From the NCBI GenBank assembly GCA_903904755.1, contig CAIVDV010000070.1, forward strand, positions 1 to 36,766: 36,766 bases of DNA, written 5' to 3'. Source of the stretch: an uncultured Acidobacteriaceae bacterium. Lineage in GTDB: Bacteria > Acidobacteriota > Terriglobia > Terriglobales > Acidobacteriaceae. Below, in pieces: positions 14,314 through 22,904 of this stretch (positions are counted from its first letter, which is position 1; each line of letters begins with the position of its first letter). The position numbers and the translations under genes are program-made. The notes beneath the pieces are model-generated. The model had not been told where the DNA came from. It did not search any database and worked only from the letters and a program-made list of their open reading frames with translations.

Positions 14314-15408
14314 TCATGCAGCGGCTTGGGAAATGGGAAGGGAGACCTCTCGGGCTGCAGCCATTGCCGGAGTGGGAAAGGTTTGAGCTGGGGTGGCCTG
14401 GATTGGGATGAGGTCGGCGGCGAGGTTTGCCGGGATGCGGTTCCTGAGGTAGTGGAGGATGCCTGCCGGGCGGAGGAGCCACTTCCACGAGAGGCGGAGG
14501 ATGCTCTCAATCTCCCGCCGCTTCACGGAGACCAGGCTCCAATGGAGTGCAAGAGCGGATTCGACGATGGCAGAGAAGGGAACACCCAACTGCTCGCAGA
14601 TGAGTATCTTGTTGCAGAGATTGACGCGGTAGTAGATGTGGGTTTGAATGCTCATGCTGATGCAGTTGTTCCAGCGGGTGCGATATGCCAGTTGGTTCGG
14701 CAGGAAGAGCGCGTCGCCGGCGCCGACAAGTCGGATCCAGAGGTTGGTGTCCATGGAGCGAGTCATGCCATCCTTGTTGCGGAGCCCCCAGCCGCCAATG
14801 GCGCGGAGGGTGTCGCGATGGCAGGCAACCTGGATGGGAGTGCCGATGGGTGCCTGATCGCGCAGCATGTGATTGAGCAGCTGACGTGATGCCATGACAA
14901 CCGGCTCAGAGGCAATGGTTGGGGTCATGGAGAGGGGCTGCAGTTGCTCGGTCATGTCTTGAGCGCGGCAGGTAACGATCACCGGGGACTGTCCTGCGCG
15001 GCGTGCCTGGAGGAGGCCATGCGCCATGGTGGCCAGGCAGTCTGGAGTAAGCCAGTCGTCGTCATCGATGAATTTGATCCAGGTACCTGTGGCATGGGGC
15101 AAGGCGAGGTTGTTGGCCGCGCTTTGTCCGACACTGGATTCGGTGCGAATGGTTTGAACGTCGGGGAAGGTGGCGAGCAGGGAAGGAGTCTCGTCGGTGG
15201 ATGCGTCGTCGACAACGATGATCTGGCACGGGCGGGTTTGGTTGAGAGCACTTTCCACGGCGCGGCGGAGCATGGCTGGGCGGTTGTGGGTTGCGATGAT
15301 AACGGTCCAGGTGATGGGTTCATCCGCAGGAGGGGCAGTGGATTCCAGGTCTGCGGATGCGTTGGAATTCACAGGCAACGGGGAGCGAGAGTTCTCAAAG
15401 TTTTTCAT
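14314..15408 (-). CDS. Family 2 glycosyltransferase
   Basis: The 364-residue protein has a GT-A fold start near residue 33: 'TVIIATHNRPAMLRRAVESAL', then 'IIVVDDASTDET' and the metal-binding acidic run 'KFIDDDDWLTPD'. These are standard for family 2 transferases, which move a sugar from a nucleotide donor to a polysaccharide, glycolipid or protein. The first 32 residues are a low-complexity leader. The C-terminal 130 residues are helical without strong transmembrane segments. No other surface-polysaccharide genes are nearby. Base composition is visibly less G-rich than its neighbours, suggesting recent acquisition. No Shine-Dalgarno sequence precedes the ATG; a TACTTA box lies four bases upstream, so a leaderless start is possible. 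Confidence 0.85.
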   Translation of the reverse strand: MKNFENSRSPLPVNSNASADLESTAPPADEPITWTVIIATHNRPAMLRRAVESALNQTRPCQIIVVDDASTDETPSLLATFPDVQTIRTESSVGQSAANNLALPHATGTWIKFIDDDDWLTPDCLATMAHGLLQARRAGQSPVIVTCRAQDMTEQLQPLSMTPTIASEPVVMASRQLLNHMLRDQAPIGTPIQVACHRDTLRAIGGWGLRNKDGMTRSMDTNLWIRLVGAGDALFLPNQLAYRTRWNNCISMSIQTHIYYRVNLCNKILICEQLGVPFSAIVESALALHWSLVSVKRREIESILRLSWKWLLRPAGILHYLRNRIPANLAADLIPIQATPAQTFPTPAMAAAREVSLPISQAAA

Positions 15409-15574
15409 GGAATAAGTATGAGCATTTGCCTATCCAAATCGTTCGCCGGAGTGAAATTATCCAGGAAATTGAAAAATAAGATAGATATCTTCGATTGCGC
15501 GGGGAGTCGGGTGTGGAAGGTGGGGTGCCTGAAGGCTGAATGGAAACTGAGAAAGCTGGACCGAAGCGGTGTAC

Positions 15575-16918
15575 CTATTGCTGGCGCTTGGCCTGGCGGA
15601 TGCGGCGAATTTCGTCGAGTCGCTGGGCGAGCTGGCGCTCGCGGCCTTCCTGGGTGGGCTGGAAGTACTGGTGACCGAGCAGCGAAGTGGGCAGGCAATC
15701 CATGGCGGCGACCTTGCCTTCTTCGTCGTGGGCGTAGCGGTAGCCCTTGCCGTAGTCGAGGTCTTTCATGAGGCGGGTGGGGGCGTTGCGCAGGTGGAGT
15801 GGGACGGGTTCCTGGCGGGTGGCCTCAATGTCTGCCCGGACGGCGGACCAGGCGGTGTAGACGGAGTTGGATTTGGGTGCGAGGCAGAGGTAGACGACGG
15901 CCTCGGCGAGGGCGAGGTCGCCTTCAGGGGAGCCGAGGAACTCCATGGTGTGGCGGGCGGAGAGGCAGAGGTTGAGGGCTTCGGGAGCGGCCAGGCCGAT
16001 GTCTTCGACGGCCATGCGGATGACGCGGCGGGCGAGGTACATGGGGTCTTCGCCGGCGAGGAACATGCGCCCGAGCCAATAGAGAGCAGCATCGGGGTCG
16101 GAGTTGCGGACGGATTTGTGGAGGGCACTGATGAGGTTGTAGTGCTCTTCGCCGCCTTTGTCGTAGAGCAGGACGCGCTGCTGGAGGGCTTCTTCCGCGA
16201 GGGTGCGGGTGATAAGGGCGGGCTGGGCCGGGGTGGCGCGGGCGCCGGCAAGCTGGGCGGCGACCTCGAGGGCGTTGTAGGCGGAGCGGCAGTCTCCGCT
16301 GGAGTAGCCTGCGATCAGCTCGAGTGCTTCAGGTGCGGCGGTGAGGTTGAGGGAGCCGAGGCCGCGGTCGGGGTCAGTGAGAGCGCGCTGGAGGAGGCCG
16401 ACGATGTGGTTTTCGGTGAGTGCTTCGAGGACGTAGACGCGGCAGCGGGAGAGGAGTGCGCCGATGACCTCGAAGGAGGGATTCTCAGTGGTGGCGCCGA
16501 TGAGGCGGATGGATCCGCGCTCGACGTAGGGGAGGAATGCGTCCTGCTGGGCCTTGTTGAAGCGATGGATTTCGTCGACGAAAAGGATGGTGCGGGAGCC
16601 GAGCTGGGCGGCCTGCTCGGACTGGGCCATGATGGCCTTGATTTCCTTGATGCCGGAGAGGACAGCGGAGAACTCGAGGAAGCTGGCACCGGTGGTTGCG
16701 GCGATGATCTTGGCCAGTGAGGTTTTTCCGACGCCGGGAGGGCCCCAGAAGATCATGGAGGCGGGGTCGTCGTGGTCGATTTGTACGCGGAGGGGCTTGC
16801 CGGGAGCGATGAGGTGCTGCTGGCCGGCGTACTCGTCGAGGTTGCGGGGGCGCATGCGCTCGGCGAGGGGGGCGTGGCGGAAGGGCGCGGAGGCGGGGGC
16901 GGAGTCGAAGAGGCTCAT
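15575..16918 (-). CDS. rarA: Replication-associated recombination protein A (AAA+ ATPase)
   Basis: RarA (MgsA) is a clamp-loader-like AAA+ ATPase that acts at stalled replication forks. The 447-residue product has 'RPRNLDEYAGQQHL' upstream of Walker A (GPPGVGKTS, residues 59-67), Walker B (ILFVDEIHRFNK, Asp115-Glu116), the sensor motif 'GATTENPSFE', and the C-terminal tetramerisation region with 'LYWLGRMFLAGEDP' and 'RRVIRMAVEDIGLA'. Length and motif order are normal. Its ATG overlaps the stop of the upstream TrmH-like gene by four bases, so the two are translationally coupled. Confidence 0.95.
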   Translation of the reverse strand: MSLFDSAPASAPFRHAPLAERMRPRNLDEYAGQQHLIAPGKPLRVQIDHDDPASMIFWGPPGVGKTSLAKIIAATTGASFLEFSAVLSGIKEIKAIMAQSEQAAQLGSRTILFVDEIHRFNKAQQDAFLPYVERGSIRLIGATTENPSFEVIGALLSRCRVYVLEALTENHIVGLLQRALTDPDRGLGSLNLTAAPEALELIAGYSSGDCRSAYNALEVAAQLAGARATPAQPALITRTLAEEALQQRVLLYDKGGEEHYNLISALHKSVRNSDPDAALYWLGRMFLAGEDPMYLARRVIRMAVEDIGLAAPEALNLCLSARHTMEFLGSPEGDLALAEAVVYLCLAPKSNSVYTAWSAVRADIEATRQEPVPLHLRNAPTRLMKDLDYGKGYRYAHDEEGKVAAMDCLPTSLLGHQYFQPTQEGRERQLAQRLDEIRRIRQAKRQQ

Positions 16919-17733
16919 GGGCGGCTTCCGGAGGCGGAGCGCTGGCGGGCGGCTTCGTAGAGAAGGATGGAGGCGGCGATGGCGGCGTTGAGGCTTTCGA
17001 CCGGGCCGGGGGTGGGGATGGTGATGCGGGCGTGGCAGCGTTCGGCAAATGCCGGGGGGACGCCGGCACCCTCAGAGCCGATGACGAGGGCTGCGGGCTG
17101 GGAGAGGTTGGTGGAGGCCAGGGGCAGGGGCGCGTCGGGCATGGCTGCGAAGGTGCGGATGCCGTGGGCGGCGAGGCGGGCGAGACAGTCGTCCTGCGAG
17201 GCGTGAAGGTGGGCCAGACGGAAGACCGAGCCGGCGGAGGCGCGCATGGCCTTTGGGTTCCAGGGGGAGACGGTGCCGGGTAGGAGGATGGCTCCGGTTG
17301 CGCCGAAGGCTTCAGCAGAGCGGAGGACGGTGCCGAGATTGCCGGGGTCCTGCAAGCCGGCGAGGACAACGATAAGGGCCGGGGCGGGGGTGAGGAGGGA
17401 TTCCCAGGTATGGGTGCGGGGCCGGGAGAGTGCGGCGATGGGCTGGGGCGACTCTGTGGAGACGGCGGCGCGGAAGAGATCTTCCGGCAGGGCGATGACC
17501 TCGTGAGTGCGGGCGAGGCGCCAGGGGGCCAGGAGATGGTCATCGAGGATGGCCTCGCGACCCTCCATGATGTAGATGGCAGAGAGGGGAATGCGGCTGT
17601 GGAGGGCCTCAGCAACGAGGTGCACGCCTTCGAGGCCGACGGCTTCGCCGGGGTTGCGGCCGGGGTGGCGGAGGGCTGCTCGGAGTTCCTTCACCCCGGG
17701 ATTCGACTTACTCTGTACAATGCGGATAGCCAT
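16915..17733 (-). CDS. TrmH/SpoU family RNA methyltransferase
   Basis: The 272-residue protein has an N-terminal RNA-binding region ('RHPGRNPGEAVGLEGVHLVAEAL') and a C-terminal SPOUT domain with the three family motifs: 'GLQDPGNLGTVLRSAEAFG', 'LVIGSEGAGVPP' and 'ITIPTPGPVESLNAAIAASI'. It would 2'-O-methylate ribose in rRNA or tRNA using a knotted SAM site; the exact target cannot be told from sequence. It heads an operon with rarA (four-base overlap) and is divergent from the Sua5/YrdC gene. Confidence 0.92.
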   Translation of the reverse strand: MAIRIVQSKSNPGVKELRAALRHPGRNPGEAVGLEGVHLVAEALHSRIPLSAIYIMEGREAILDDHLLAPWRLARTHEVIALPEDLFRAAVSTESPQPIAALSRPRTHTWESLLTPAPALIVVLAGLQDPGNLGTVLRSAEAFGATGAILLPGTVSPWNPKAMRASAGSVFRLAHLHASQDDCLARLAAHGIRTFAAMPDAPLPLASTNLSQPAALVIGSEGAGVPPAFAERCHARITIPTPGPVESLNAAIAASILLYEAARQRSASGSRP

Positions 17734-17809
17734 TCTTGTGGGTTGATACGAGAACCTTAGGCGATTGTAGTCCCTGGAATAGAAAATTAAGGAACTGAGG
17801 TAGACCCGA

Positions 17810-18454
17810 TTGTCCGCCGAGATTTTGCGTGTTCATCCCGATGAGCCTCAAGCGGAGCGAATCGCTTATATCGTTTCGTGTCTTCGCAAGGGCGATGTAG
17901 TGGCGCTGCCCACGGATACGTTTTACGGTCTGGCGGTGGATCCGGTGAATTTGCACGCGGTAGAGCAGATTTACCAGATCAAGAGCCGGCAGAAAAACAA
18001 GCCGCTGAGTTTGCTGATTGCCAACGTTTCGCAGGCGTACGAGCTGGCGCGGGATATTGATGACCGCTTTGACCGGCTGGTGGAGCGGTTCTGGCCGGGG
18101 CCGCTGACGGTGATTGTGCGGGCGGGTTCGAAGCTGCCGCTGCGGTCGACCGGAGACACGGGCAACGTGGCGCTGCGGGTGCCGGATGCGGCGATTCCGC
18201 GGGCGGTGGTGGAGGCCTTTGGTCTGCCGATTACTGCCACTTCGGCGAATCTGCAGAACGCCAGCGAGTGTACGCACGCTGCCTGTGTGCGGGACCAGAT
18301 TGGCGACCGGATTCCGCTGATTGTGGACGGGGGACCGAGTGGGCGCAGCCAGCCGACGACGATTGTGGATTTGTCGGGGGGGCCGGGGCATTGGAATATT
18401 CTGCGCGAAGGCGCGATTCCGACGCACGAGATTGTGATGGCATTGCAGGGGTAG
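17810..18454 (+). CDS. Threonylcarbamoyl-AMP synthase (Sua5/YrdC family)
   Basis: The enzyme makes threonylcarbamoyl-AMP from threonine, bicarbonate and ATP, the first step of the universal tRNA t6A37 modification. The 214-residue protein shows the YrdC signature: 'GDVVALPTDTFYGLAVD', 'IKSRQKNKPLSLLI', 'RFWPGPLTVIV' and 'VALRVPDAAIPR', then 'PITATSANLQNASECT'. It lacks the extra C-terminal Sua5 domain, so it resembles TsaC. The start is TTG at 17810, nine bases after a GAGG site; no ATG fits. A YdcF-like gene follows after five bases. Confidence 0.92.
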   Translation: MSAEILRVHPDEPQAERIAYIVSCLRKGDVVALPTDTFYGLAVDPVNLHAVEQIYQIKSRQKNKPLSLLIANVSQAYELARDIDDRFDRLVERFWPGPLTVIVRAGSKLPLRSTGDTGNVALRVPDAAIPRAVVEAFGLPITATSANLQNASECTHAACVRDQIGDRIPLIVDGGPSGRSQPTTIVDLSGGPGHWNILREGAIPTHEIVMALQG

Positions 18455-18459
18455 CCGTT

Positions 18460-19092
18460 ATGGGCAGAAGGCCAGTGAAGCGCGCGGGACGAGCTGTGAA
18501 AATGGCTTGGCGGGCAGTGCTGGGATTTTTTCTGCTGGCGGCGGTGGTGTGCCTGGTGTGGACTGGCTGGGTGTATCGGCAGATTGAGCACTATGCGCAT
18601 CTGGACCAGGCGGAGCGGGCGGATGTGATTTGCGTTCTGGGGGCGGCGGAGTACAACGGGAAGCCAAGCCCGGTGCTTTGGGCGCGGCTGAGCCATGCGC
18701 TGGAGCTGTACCAGCGCGGAATTGCGCCGGTGATGGTGACGATGGGCGGCAGCCAGCCTGGGGACGAGACGAGCGAAGGCCGGGTGGGGCAGCTTTTCCT
18801 GATGGCGCATGGGGTTCCGGAGCGGGCGATTATTGCCGAGACGGTGAGCCGGAGCACGGCCGAACAGGCGGAGATGCTTTCGGGGATTGCGCGGCGGAAT
18901 GGTTTCAAGCGGGCGGTGGTGGTGAGCGACCCGACGCATATGTTCCGGATCCACGAGGTGTGCGCGGCCGAAGGGCTGGAGGTGCTGACCTCGCCGCGGG
19001 CGCACGCGCTGAGCGGGGGGATGGCGGAGTGGCAGCAGGTGGGGCATGAGGTGGTGAGCTATACGCTGTGGCGGGTCGGGGTGCGGGGATAG
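18460..19092 (+). CDS. YdcF-like (DUF218) membrane-anchored protein
   Basis: The 210-residue product has a basic N-terminus, one transmembrane helix ('AVLGFFLLAAVVCLVWTGWVY') and a DUF218/YdcF domain facing the periplasm. The domain begins 'ADVICVLGAAEYNGKPSPVLWARL' (over residues 47-70), with 'VTMGGSQPGDETSEG' and 'ETVSRSTAEQAEM', 'VVVSDPTHMFR'. Relatives (SanA, ElyC) affect envelope integrity, but the biochemical role is unclear. The ATG at 18460 follows an AGGGG site just after the Sua5/YrdC stop codon. The open frame extends upstream over that gene and is disregarded. Confidence 0.88.
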   Translation: MGRRPVKRAGRAVKMAWRAVLGFFLLAAVVCLVWTGWVYRQIEHYAHLDQAERADVICVLGAAEYNGKPSPVLWARLSHALELYQRGIAPVMVTMGGSQPGDETSEGRVGQLFLMAHGVPERAIIAETVSRSTAEQAEMLSGIARRNGFKRAVVVSDPTHMFRIHEVCAAEGLEVLTSPRAHALSGGMAEWQQVGHEVVSYTLWRVGVRG

Positions 19093-19128
19093 GGGCGCAG
19101 GCTCAGGGGCGTAGGGACACAGGGAAAG
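19092..19128. repeat. Degenerate GGGAC-type intergenic repeat
   Basis: After the YdcF-like stop codon the sequence reads GGGCGCAGG, CAGGGGCGTAGGGAC and ACAGGGAAAG, again a run of loosely conserved AGGG(A/G)C units beginning at the stop codon. Confidence 0.45.
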
Positions 19129-19251
19129 TAGTTGCCTCCGTGGGAATGGTTTTGCGTTTCGGTTGGGAAATCCGGGCGGGAGATTATGGATTTCGGCTTA
19201 GAAGGAGAGGCAATCTGGAGGCATGGAGATAGTAGGGGAAAGGAGGGGTGT

Positions 19252-19764
19252 ATGGCGGCGAGTGCGGTAATGGTTCCTGTGGAAGAGTATTTGCGGACGA
19301 GCTATGCGCCGGACTGCGAGTACCTGGACGGGTATGTTGAGGAGCGGATTGAGGGAGAGTTCGATCACGCAAGTTGGCAGGCCGCGCTGGTGCGGTTCTT
19401 TGGGATGAAGGAGAAGGAGTGGGGCATCAGGGTGCGACCGGAACTGCGGGTGCAGGTTTCAGCTCGTCGTTATCGAGTGCCGGATGTGACGCTGCTGAGC
19501 CGTGCGAATCCTGTGGAGCAGGTGGTGACGTATCCTCCGCTGGCGGTGTTTGAGATTTTGTCGCCGGAGGACTCGATGATGCGGACGCTGGAGAAGTTGG
19601 AAGAGTACGAGCAGATGGGCGTTGGCGCGATTTGGGTGATTGATCCGAGGCAGGGGGTTTGCTATCGGTACACGAGCGGGCATTTGGCGATGGCGAGTGT
19701 GTTTGTGCTGCCGGGGACAGGGCAGACGGCGGAGATGCGCGAGGTTGCGGCGCTGGTGGACTGA
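19252..19764 (+). CDS. Uma2 family (DUF820) nuclease-fold protein
   Basis: The 170-residue protein belongs to the Uma2 group of PD-(D/E)xK-fold proteins: 'PVEEYLRTSYAPDCEYLDGYVEERI' at the start (over residues 8-32), 'RVRPELRVQ', 'RYRVPDVTLLS' carrying the first catalytic Asp, 'FEILSPEDSM' with the second acidic residue, and 'GVGAIWVIDPRQ'. These families are abundant in many bacteria and presumed to be endonucleases, with no established biological role. The ATG at 19252 is preceded by AAAGGAGG at good spacing, so the longer upstream frame is rejected. It is monocistronic. Confidence 0.88.
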   Translation: MAASAVMVPVEEYLRTSYAPDCEYLDGYVEERIEGEFDHASWQAALVRFFGMKEKEWGIRVRPELRVQVSARRYRVPDVTLLSRANPVEQVVTYPPLAVFEILSPEDSMMRTLEKLEEYEQMGVGAIWVIDPRQGVCYRYTSGHLAMASVFVLPGTGQTAEMREVAALVD

Positions 19765-19788
19765 GGGACAGAGACGTAGAGATGAGAG

Positions 19789-19812
19789 AGGGCGCTCCGG
19801 ATGGGGCGCCCT
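19789..19812 (+). terminator. Putative terminator between convergent genes
   Basis: AGGGCGC (19789-19795) pairs with GCGCCCT (19806-19812) around a 10-base loop and is followed by TTGATTTG. It lies 24 bases after the Uma2 stop and 18 bases beyond the stop of the minus-strand binding protein, so it may serve both. Confidence 0.6.
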
Positions 19813-19830
19813 TTGATTTGCCGAGAAGGC

Positions 19831-20823
19831 TTATTGCGGCAGGAAGTTCAGGGTGAAGGCGCGGGCGGGGTCGATGGGTTTGCGGATGACGCCGAGTTGG
19901 GTGAGCTGGTCGTTGGTGGTGGCCCATCGGGCGGCGGACATGTGGCCGATTTGCGCGCCGGTGGGGTCGGTACCGGTGATGAATGCGCCATCCTTGAGGG
20001 CCTGGAGGGTGTACTGCATTTGCTCGGCGTTCTGCGCGGGGTTGATGCGGAGGATGAGGGAGTTGGCGGGGCCGGGGTCGCGGAGATACTCCTGCCAGCC
20101 GCGGATGGTGGCGCGGACGAAGCGGGTGACGACGTCGGGGTGCTGTTTGGCGTAGTCGGAGCGGGTGAAGTAGACGCGGTAGGGGTCGTAGCCGGCACCG
20201 GAGATGAGCATGGTGCGGAAATCGCCATGGGATTTGGTGACGAAGAAGGGCTCGGAGGTGACGAAGATCTGCTGGACGTAGTTGGGGTCCTGAAGGAAGT
20301 TGGCGATGGAGTGAGTGGCGGGGACCTCGCGGACGTTCTGGAGGTGGTATTTGCCGACGATGTATTTGAACCAGGTGGCGCCAGGCTGGCAGGCGACGGC
20401 GTGGCCTTCGAGATCCTGGAAGGTGTGGATGGGGGAGTTCTGGTGAACCATGACGGCCTGGGGGTCGTGCTGCATGGTGGCGCCGACGGCGACCAACGGC
20501 AGTCCGTTGCTGACGGCTTCGAGGATCTGGTCGCTGGAGCCGAGGCCGAACTCGGCCTGACCGGAGGCGACGACCTGAAATGCGGAGGTGTACTGGCCGA
20601 GGGGGAGGATGGAGACGTCAAGGCCTTCGGCCTGGTAGTAGCCCTTGACGAGGGCTGTGTAGAAGCCGCCGTGCTCAGCCTGGGGGTACCAGTCAGCCTG
20701 GATGCGGATGGGCGTGAGGCCGTTGGCGACGGCGGGTGCCTGGCTGCGATGGCAGCCGGCGATGGGGACGATGGCTAGCAGGAGAGCGGCGAAGACTGGG
20801 GGACAGAACGGGAACCGGGGCAC
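19831..20823 (-). CDS. NMT1/THI5-like ABC transporter substrate-binding lipoprotein
   Basis: The 330-residue product has a signal peptide ending in lipobox I-A-G-C (Cys24), so it is tethered to the membrane. The mature domain reads 'IRIQADWYPQAEHGGFYTALVKGYYQAEGLDVSI' over residues 38-72, the hallmark of NMT1/THI5 and NitT/TauT-type binding proteins, which include ThiY for formylaminopyrimidine. The start is GTG at 20823, eight bases after a perfect AGGAGG. It lies 60 bases downstream of the amidase gene. The ATPase and permease that it needs are encoded 6 kb away at 26869-28478 on the other arm of the divergent locus. The ligand is unknown. Confidence 0.88.
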   Translation of the reverse strand: MPRFPFCPPVFAALLLAIVPIAGCHRSQAPAVANGLTPIRIQADWYPQAEHGGFYTALVKGYYQAEGLDVSILPLGQYTSAFQVVASGQAEFGLGSSDQILEAVSNGLPLVAVGATMQHDPQAVMVHQNSPIHTFQDLEGHAVACQPGATWFKYIVGKYHLQNVREVPATHSIANFLQDPNYVQQIFVTSEPFFVTKSHGDFRTMLISGAGYDPYRVYFTRSDYAKQHPDVVTRFVRATIRGWQEYLRDPGPANSLILRINPAQNAEQMQYTLQALKDGAFITGTDPTGAQIGHMSAARWATTNDQLTQLGVIRKPIDPARAFTLNFLPQ

Positions 20824-20883
20824 GGGCGCTACCTCCTGAGAGCCGCGGCGGATGGGTGCGCGAGCGGCTGCGATGGGGAAAAG

Positions 20884-22218
20884 CTACCACGAGGCTCTGG
20901 TGGATTTCCCTGAAGATTTTCGGAGCTGCCCGAGATTTGCCGCGAGGGCTAGAAGGCGGGGGTCGTCTTCGCGGGCGGAAACGAGCTGCATGCCGCCGTG
21001 GGAGAAGGGAATGGTGACGGCGGGCATTCCGGCGAGAGAGACGGGGGTGGTGTAGCGGAGGAGGCGCTGGCGGGTTTGGGAATGGTCGGCCCCGGCGGGG
21101 AGTTTGGCGACGGGGGCGGCGGGGAGCAGGAGGAGCTGGTGCTCGTCGAGGAGTGCGTCCATGCGGGCGCGGAAGGCGTACCAGCGGGCGATGAGGGCGC
21201 GGATCTGGTCGTCGGTGAGGGATGCGCCCCAGCGGAGACGGTCGGCGATGTCGGGGGGGAAGTGGTCGTAGTGGCCGCGGTGGTAGCGGGCGGCCTGGGC
21301 GGCCTGGAGGGGGGCGAAGATTTCCATGGAGTCGGCCCACCAGTCGAGGTCGACTTCTGTGGGCTGGAGGCCGAGGGATTCGAGTTCGGAGCGGCAGCGG
21401 TCGAGGGCGGCGGCGACGGAGGGGTCGCAGTCGTGTAAGAAGCTGTCGGGGACGATGGCGAAGCGGCTAGGCAGGGCGGCGGCGCGGGGGTTGGTGGAGC
21501 CGAAGATGGAGCCGAGCAGCGGGCCGTCGGTGAGGTCGCGGAAGAGAAAGCCCATGGTGTCAAAGGTTTCGGCGAGGTGGGCTGCGCCGTGCCACTGGCC
21601 GCGGGTGATGGAGGCGCGGTAGCCGGCGAGGCCGCAGAGGGCGGCGGGGACGCGGATGGAGCCGCCGGTATCTGTGCTGATGGCGGCAAGGGCGGAGCCT
21701 TCCTGGACGCTGGCGGCTGCGCCGGAGGAGGAGCCGCCGGTGAGAGCGGTGGGGTCGAGGGGCTGGAGGCAGTCGCCGAAGTCGGAGTTTTCGCCAGTGA
21801 TGCCGTAGGCGAGGGGATGGAGGTGCGTTTTGCCGGTGAGGACGGCACCGGCGGCGAGGAGCTGGTCGGCGAGCCAGGAGTTGGCTGTGGCGGGGCCGTT
21901 GAGGTCGCGGTAGAAGTGGGTTCCGCAGGAGGTGGGTGCGCCGGCGAGGTCGAAGCAGTCTTTGAGGCTGACGGGGATGCCGTGGAGGGCCTCGCGGCCA
22001 TCGCCGAAGCGGCCGCCGGTGGCGGGGGGCAGGGCGGCGAGGGCGCGGGCACGGGCGAGGGTGAACTCGGGGTCGCGCCAGAGGTAGGTGTTGCGGCTCT
22101 GGTTGGTGTTGGCACGGGAGAGGGCGGATTCGGCCAGGGTAACAGGAGAGAGGGCTCCGGAGGCGAGGGCGCGGCGGGTTTCGAGCACAGAGTGGGAGGC
22201 TTCCGGAGCAGTGGTCAT
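20884..22218 (-). CDS. Amidase (amidase-signature family)
   Basis: The 444-residue enzyme hydrolyses an amide using the Ser-cisSer-Lys triad of the amidase-signature family. Lys86 lies in 'PVSLKDCFDL', the cis-serine in 'TGGSSSGAAASV' near residue 163, and the nucleophile Ser187 in 'STDTGGSIRVPA'. It resembles AtzF- and AtzE-type and other catabolic amidases more than GatA, and no gatB or gatC is nearby. The ATG at 22218 is chosen from family length; it has no Shine-Dalgarno sequence, and the open frame continues to 22335 across the divergent promoter region. It is probably co-transcribed with the binding lipoprotein. The substrate is unknown. Confidence 0.88.
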   Translation of the reverse strand: MTTAPEASHSVLETRRALASGALSPVTLAESALSRANTNQSRNTYLWRDPEFTLARARALAALPPATGGRFGDGREALHGIPVSLKDCFDLAGAPTSCGTHFYRDLNGPATANSWLADQLLAAGAVLTGKTHLHPLAYGITGENSDFGDCLQPLDPTALTGGSSSGAAASVQEGSALAAISTDTGGSIRVPAALCGLAGYRASITRGQWHGAAHLAETFDTMGFLFRDLTDGPLLGSIFGSTNPRAAALPSRFAIVPDSFLHDCDPSVAAALDRCRSELESLGLQPTEVDLDWWADSMEIFAPLQAAQAARYHRGHYDHFPPDIADRLRWGASLTDDQIRALIARWYAFRARMDALLDEHQLLLLPAAPVAKLPAGADHSQTRQRLLRYTTPVSLAGMPAVTIPFSHGGMQLVSAREDDPRLLALAANLGQLRKSSGKSTRASW

Positions 22219-22277
22219 GGAGGCAATTGTAATCAGATGGAAGCGAAGTGGAAGATTCCGGGGAATTTGCAGGGGAA

Positions 22278-22302
22278 AACTCATGAGTTGGCTTGCTATC
22301 TT
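22278..22302 (+). promoter_or_regulatory. Palindrome and -10-like box in the divergent promoter
   Basis: AACTCATGAGTT (22278-22289) is a perfect 12-bp palindrome in the 89-bp gap between the amidase and deaminase starts. It sits just upstream of an extended -10-like TGcTATCTT (box at 22297-22302). Transcription would begin close to the deaminase ATG at 22308, implying a leaderless mRNA. The palindrome could be the operator for both arms; no regulator is encoded nearby. Confidence 0.4.
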
Positions 22303-22307
22303 TTTCC

Positions 22308-22874
22308 ATGGCTGTACGAGACGAGACTTCCCCAAAAGCTACAGAGGCAGGACAGGTAAAGAGTGGCGGCGCGCTGAGCCCGGATGAGCTGCAAATGGCG
22401 GCACTGGCGGAGTTTACGGCGAAATCGCTGGAGACGGAGCGGCCGGTGCCGTTTGGCTGCCGGATTGTGGAGACGGCGACGGGGGCTGTGCTGCTGGATG
22501 CGCTGAATGCCGTGGCCGGGGAGTGTGACCCCAGCGCCCATGCCGAGGTGCGGGCGATACGGCTGGCGACCAAGAAGCTGAATTCGATTTCCCTTGCCGG
22601 ATACACGCTGTATACGACCTGCGAGCCGTGCCCGATGTGCATGGCGGCGGCGTTGTGGGCGGGGGTGGACCGGGTGGTGTACGGGGTGACGATTGAGGAA
22701 TGCAACCGGCACTGCCGGCAGGTGCAGATTCCAGCGGCTGAGGTTGCCAGGCGCAGCGATATGCCGTGTCCGGTGGAGGGGCCCGTGCTGGGCGAGCGAT
22801 GTTATGCGCTGTTTACGCACCCGAATATGCTGCGGGCGTTTGCCACGTGGTCGACAAAAAAGGTGACTGAATAG
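22308..22874 (+). CDS. Nucleoside/guanine-deaminase-like cytidine deaminase fold protein
   Basis: The 188-residue protein has the zinc-dependent deaminase core: His78-Ala-Glu80 in 'DPSAHAEVRAIR' and Cys105/Cys108 in 'TTCEPCPMCMAAALWAG'. The 'NAVxxxxDPSAHAEVxAIRxA' order and a C-terminus containing 'FTHPNMLRAFATW' resemble GuaD-type guanine deaminases more than tRNA adenosine deaminase, so a free base or related heterocycle is the likely substrate. The first 28 residues are a poorly conserved leader; the ATG at 22308 and one at 22395 are both possible. It opens a plus-strand run of seven genes with small gaps. Confidence 0.85.
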   Translation: MAVRDETSPKATEAGQVKSGGALSPDELQMAALAEFTAKSLETERPVPFGCRIVETATGAVLLDALNAVAGECDPSAHAEVRAIRLATKKLNSISLAGYTLYTTCEPCPMCMAAALWAGVDRVVYGVTIEECNRHCRQVQIPAAEVARRSDMPCPVEGPVLGERCYALFTHPNMLRAFATWSTKKVTE

Positions 22875-22904
22875 AGAAGGACTCTGAGCGCAAAAGGAGT
22901 GGCG

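Noticed and set aside
19252-19764. A Uma2 gene as part of a transposon.
   Set aside because: There are no flanking inverted repeats, target duplications or transposase. It has its own ribosome-binding site and ordinary neighbours.
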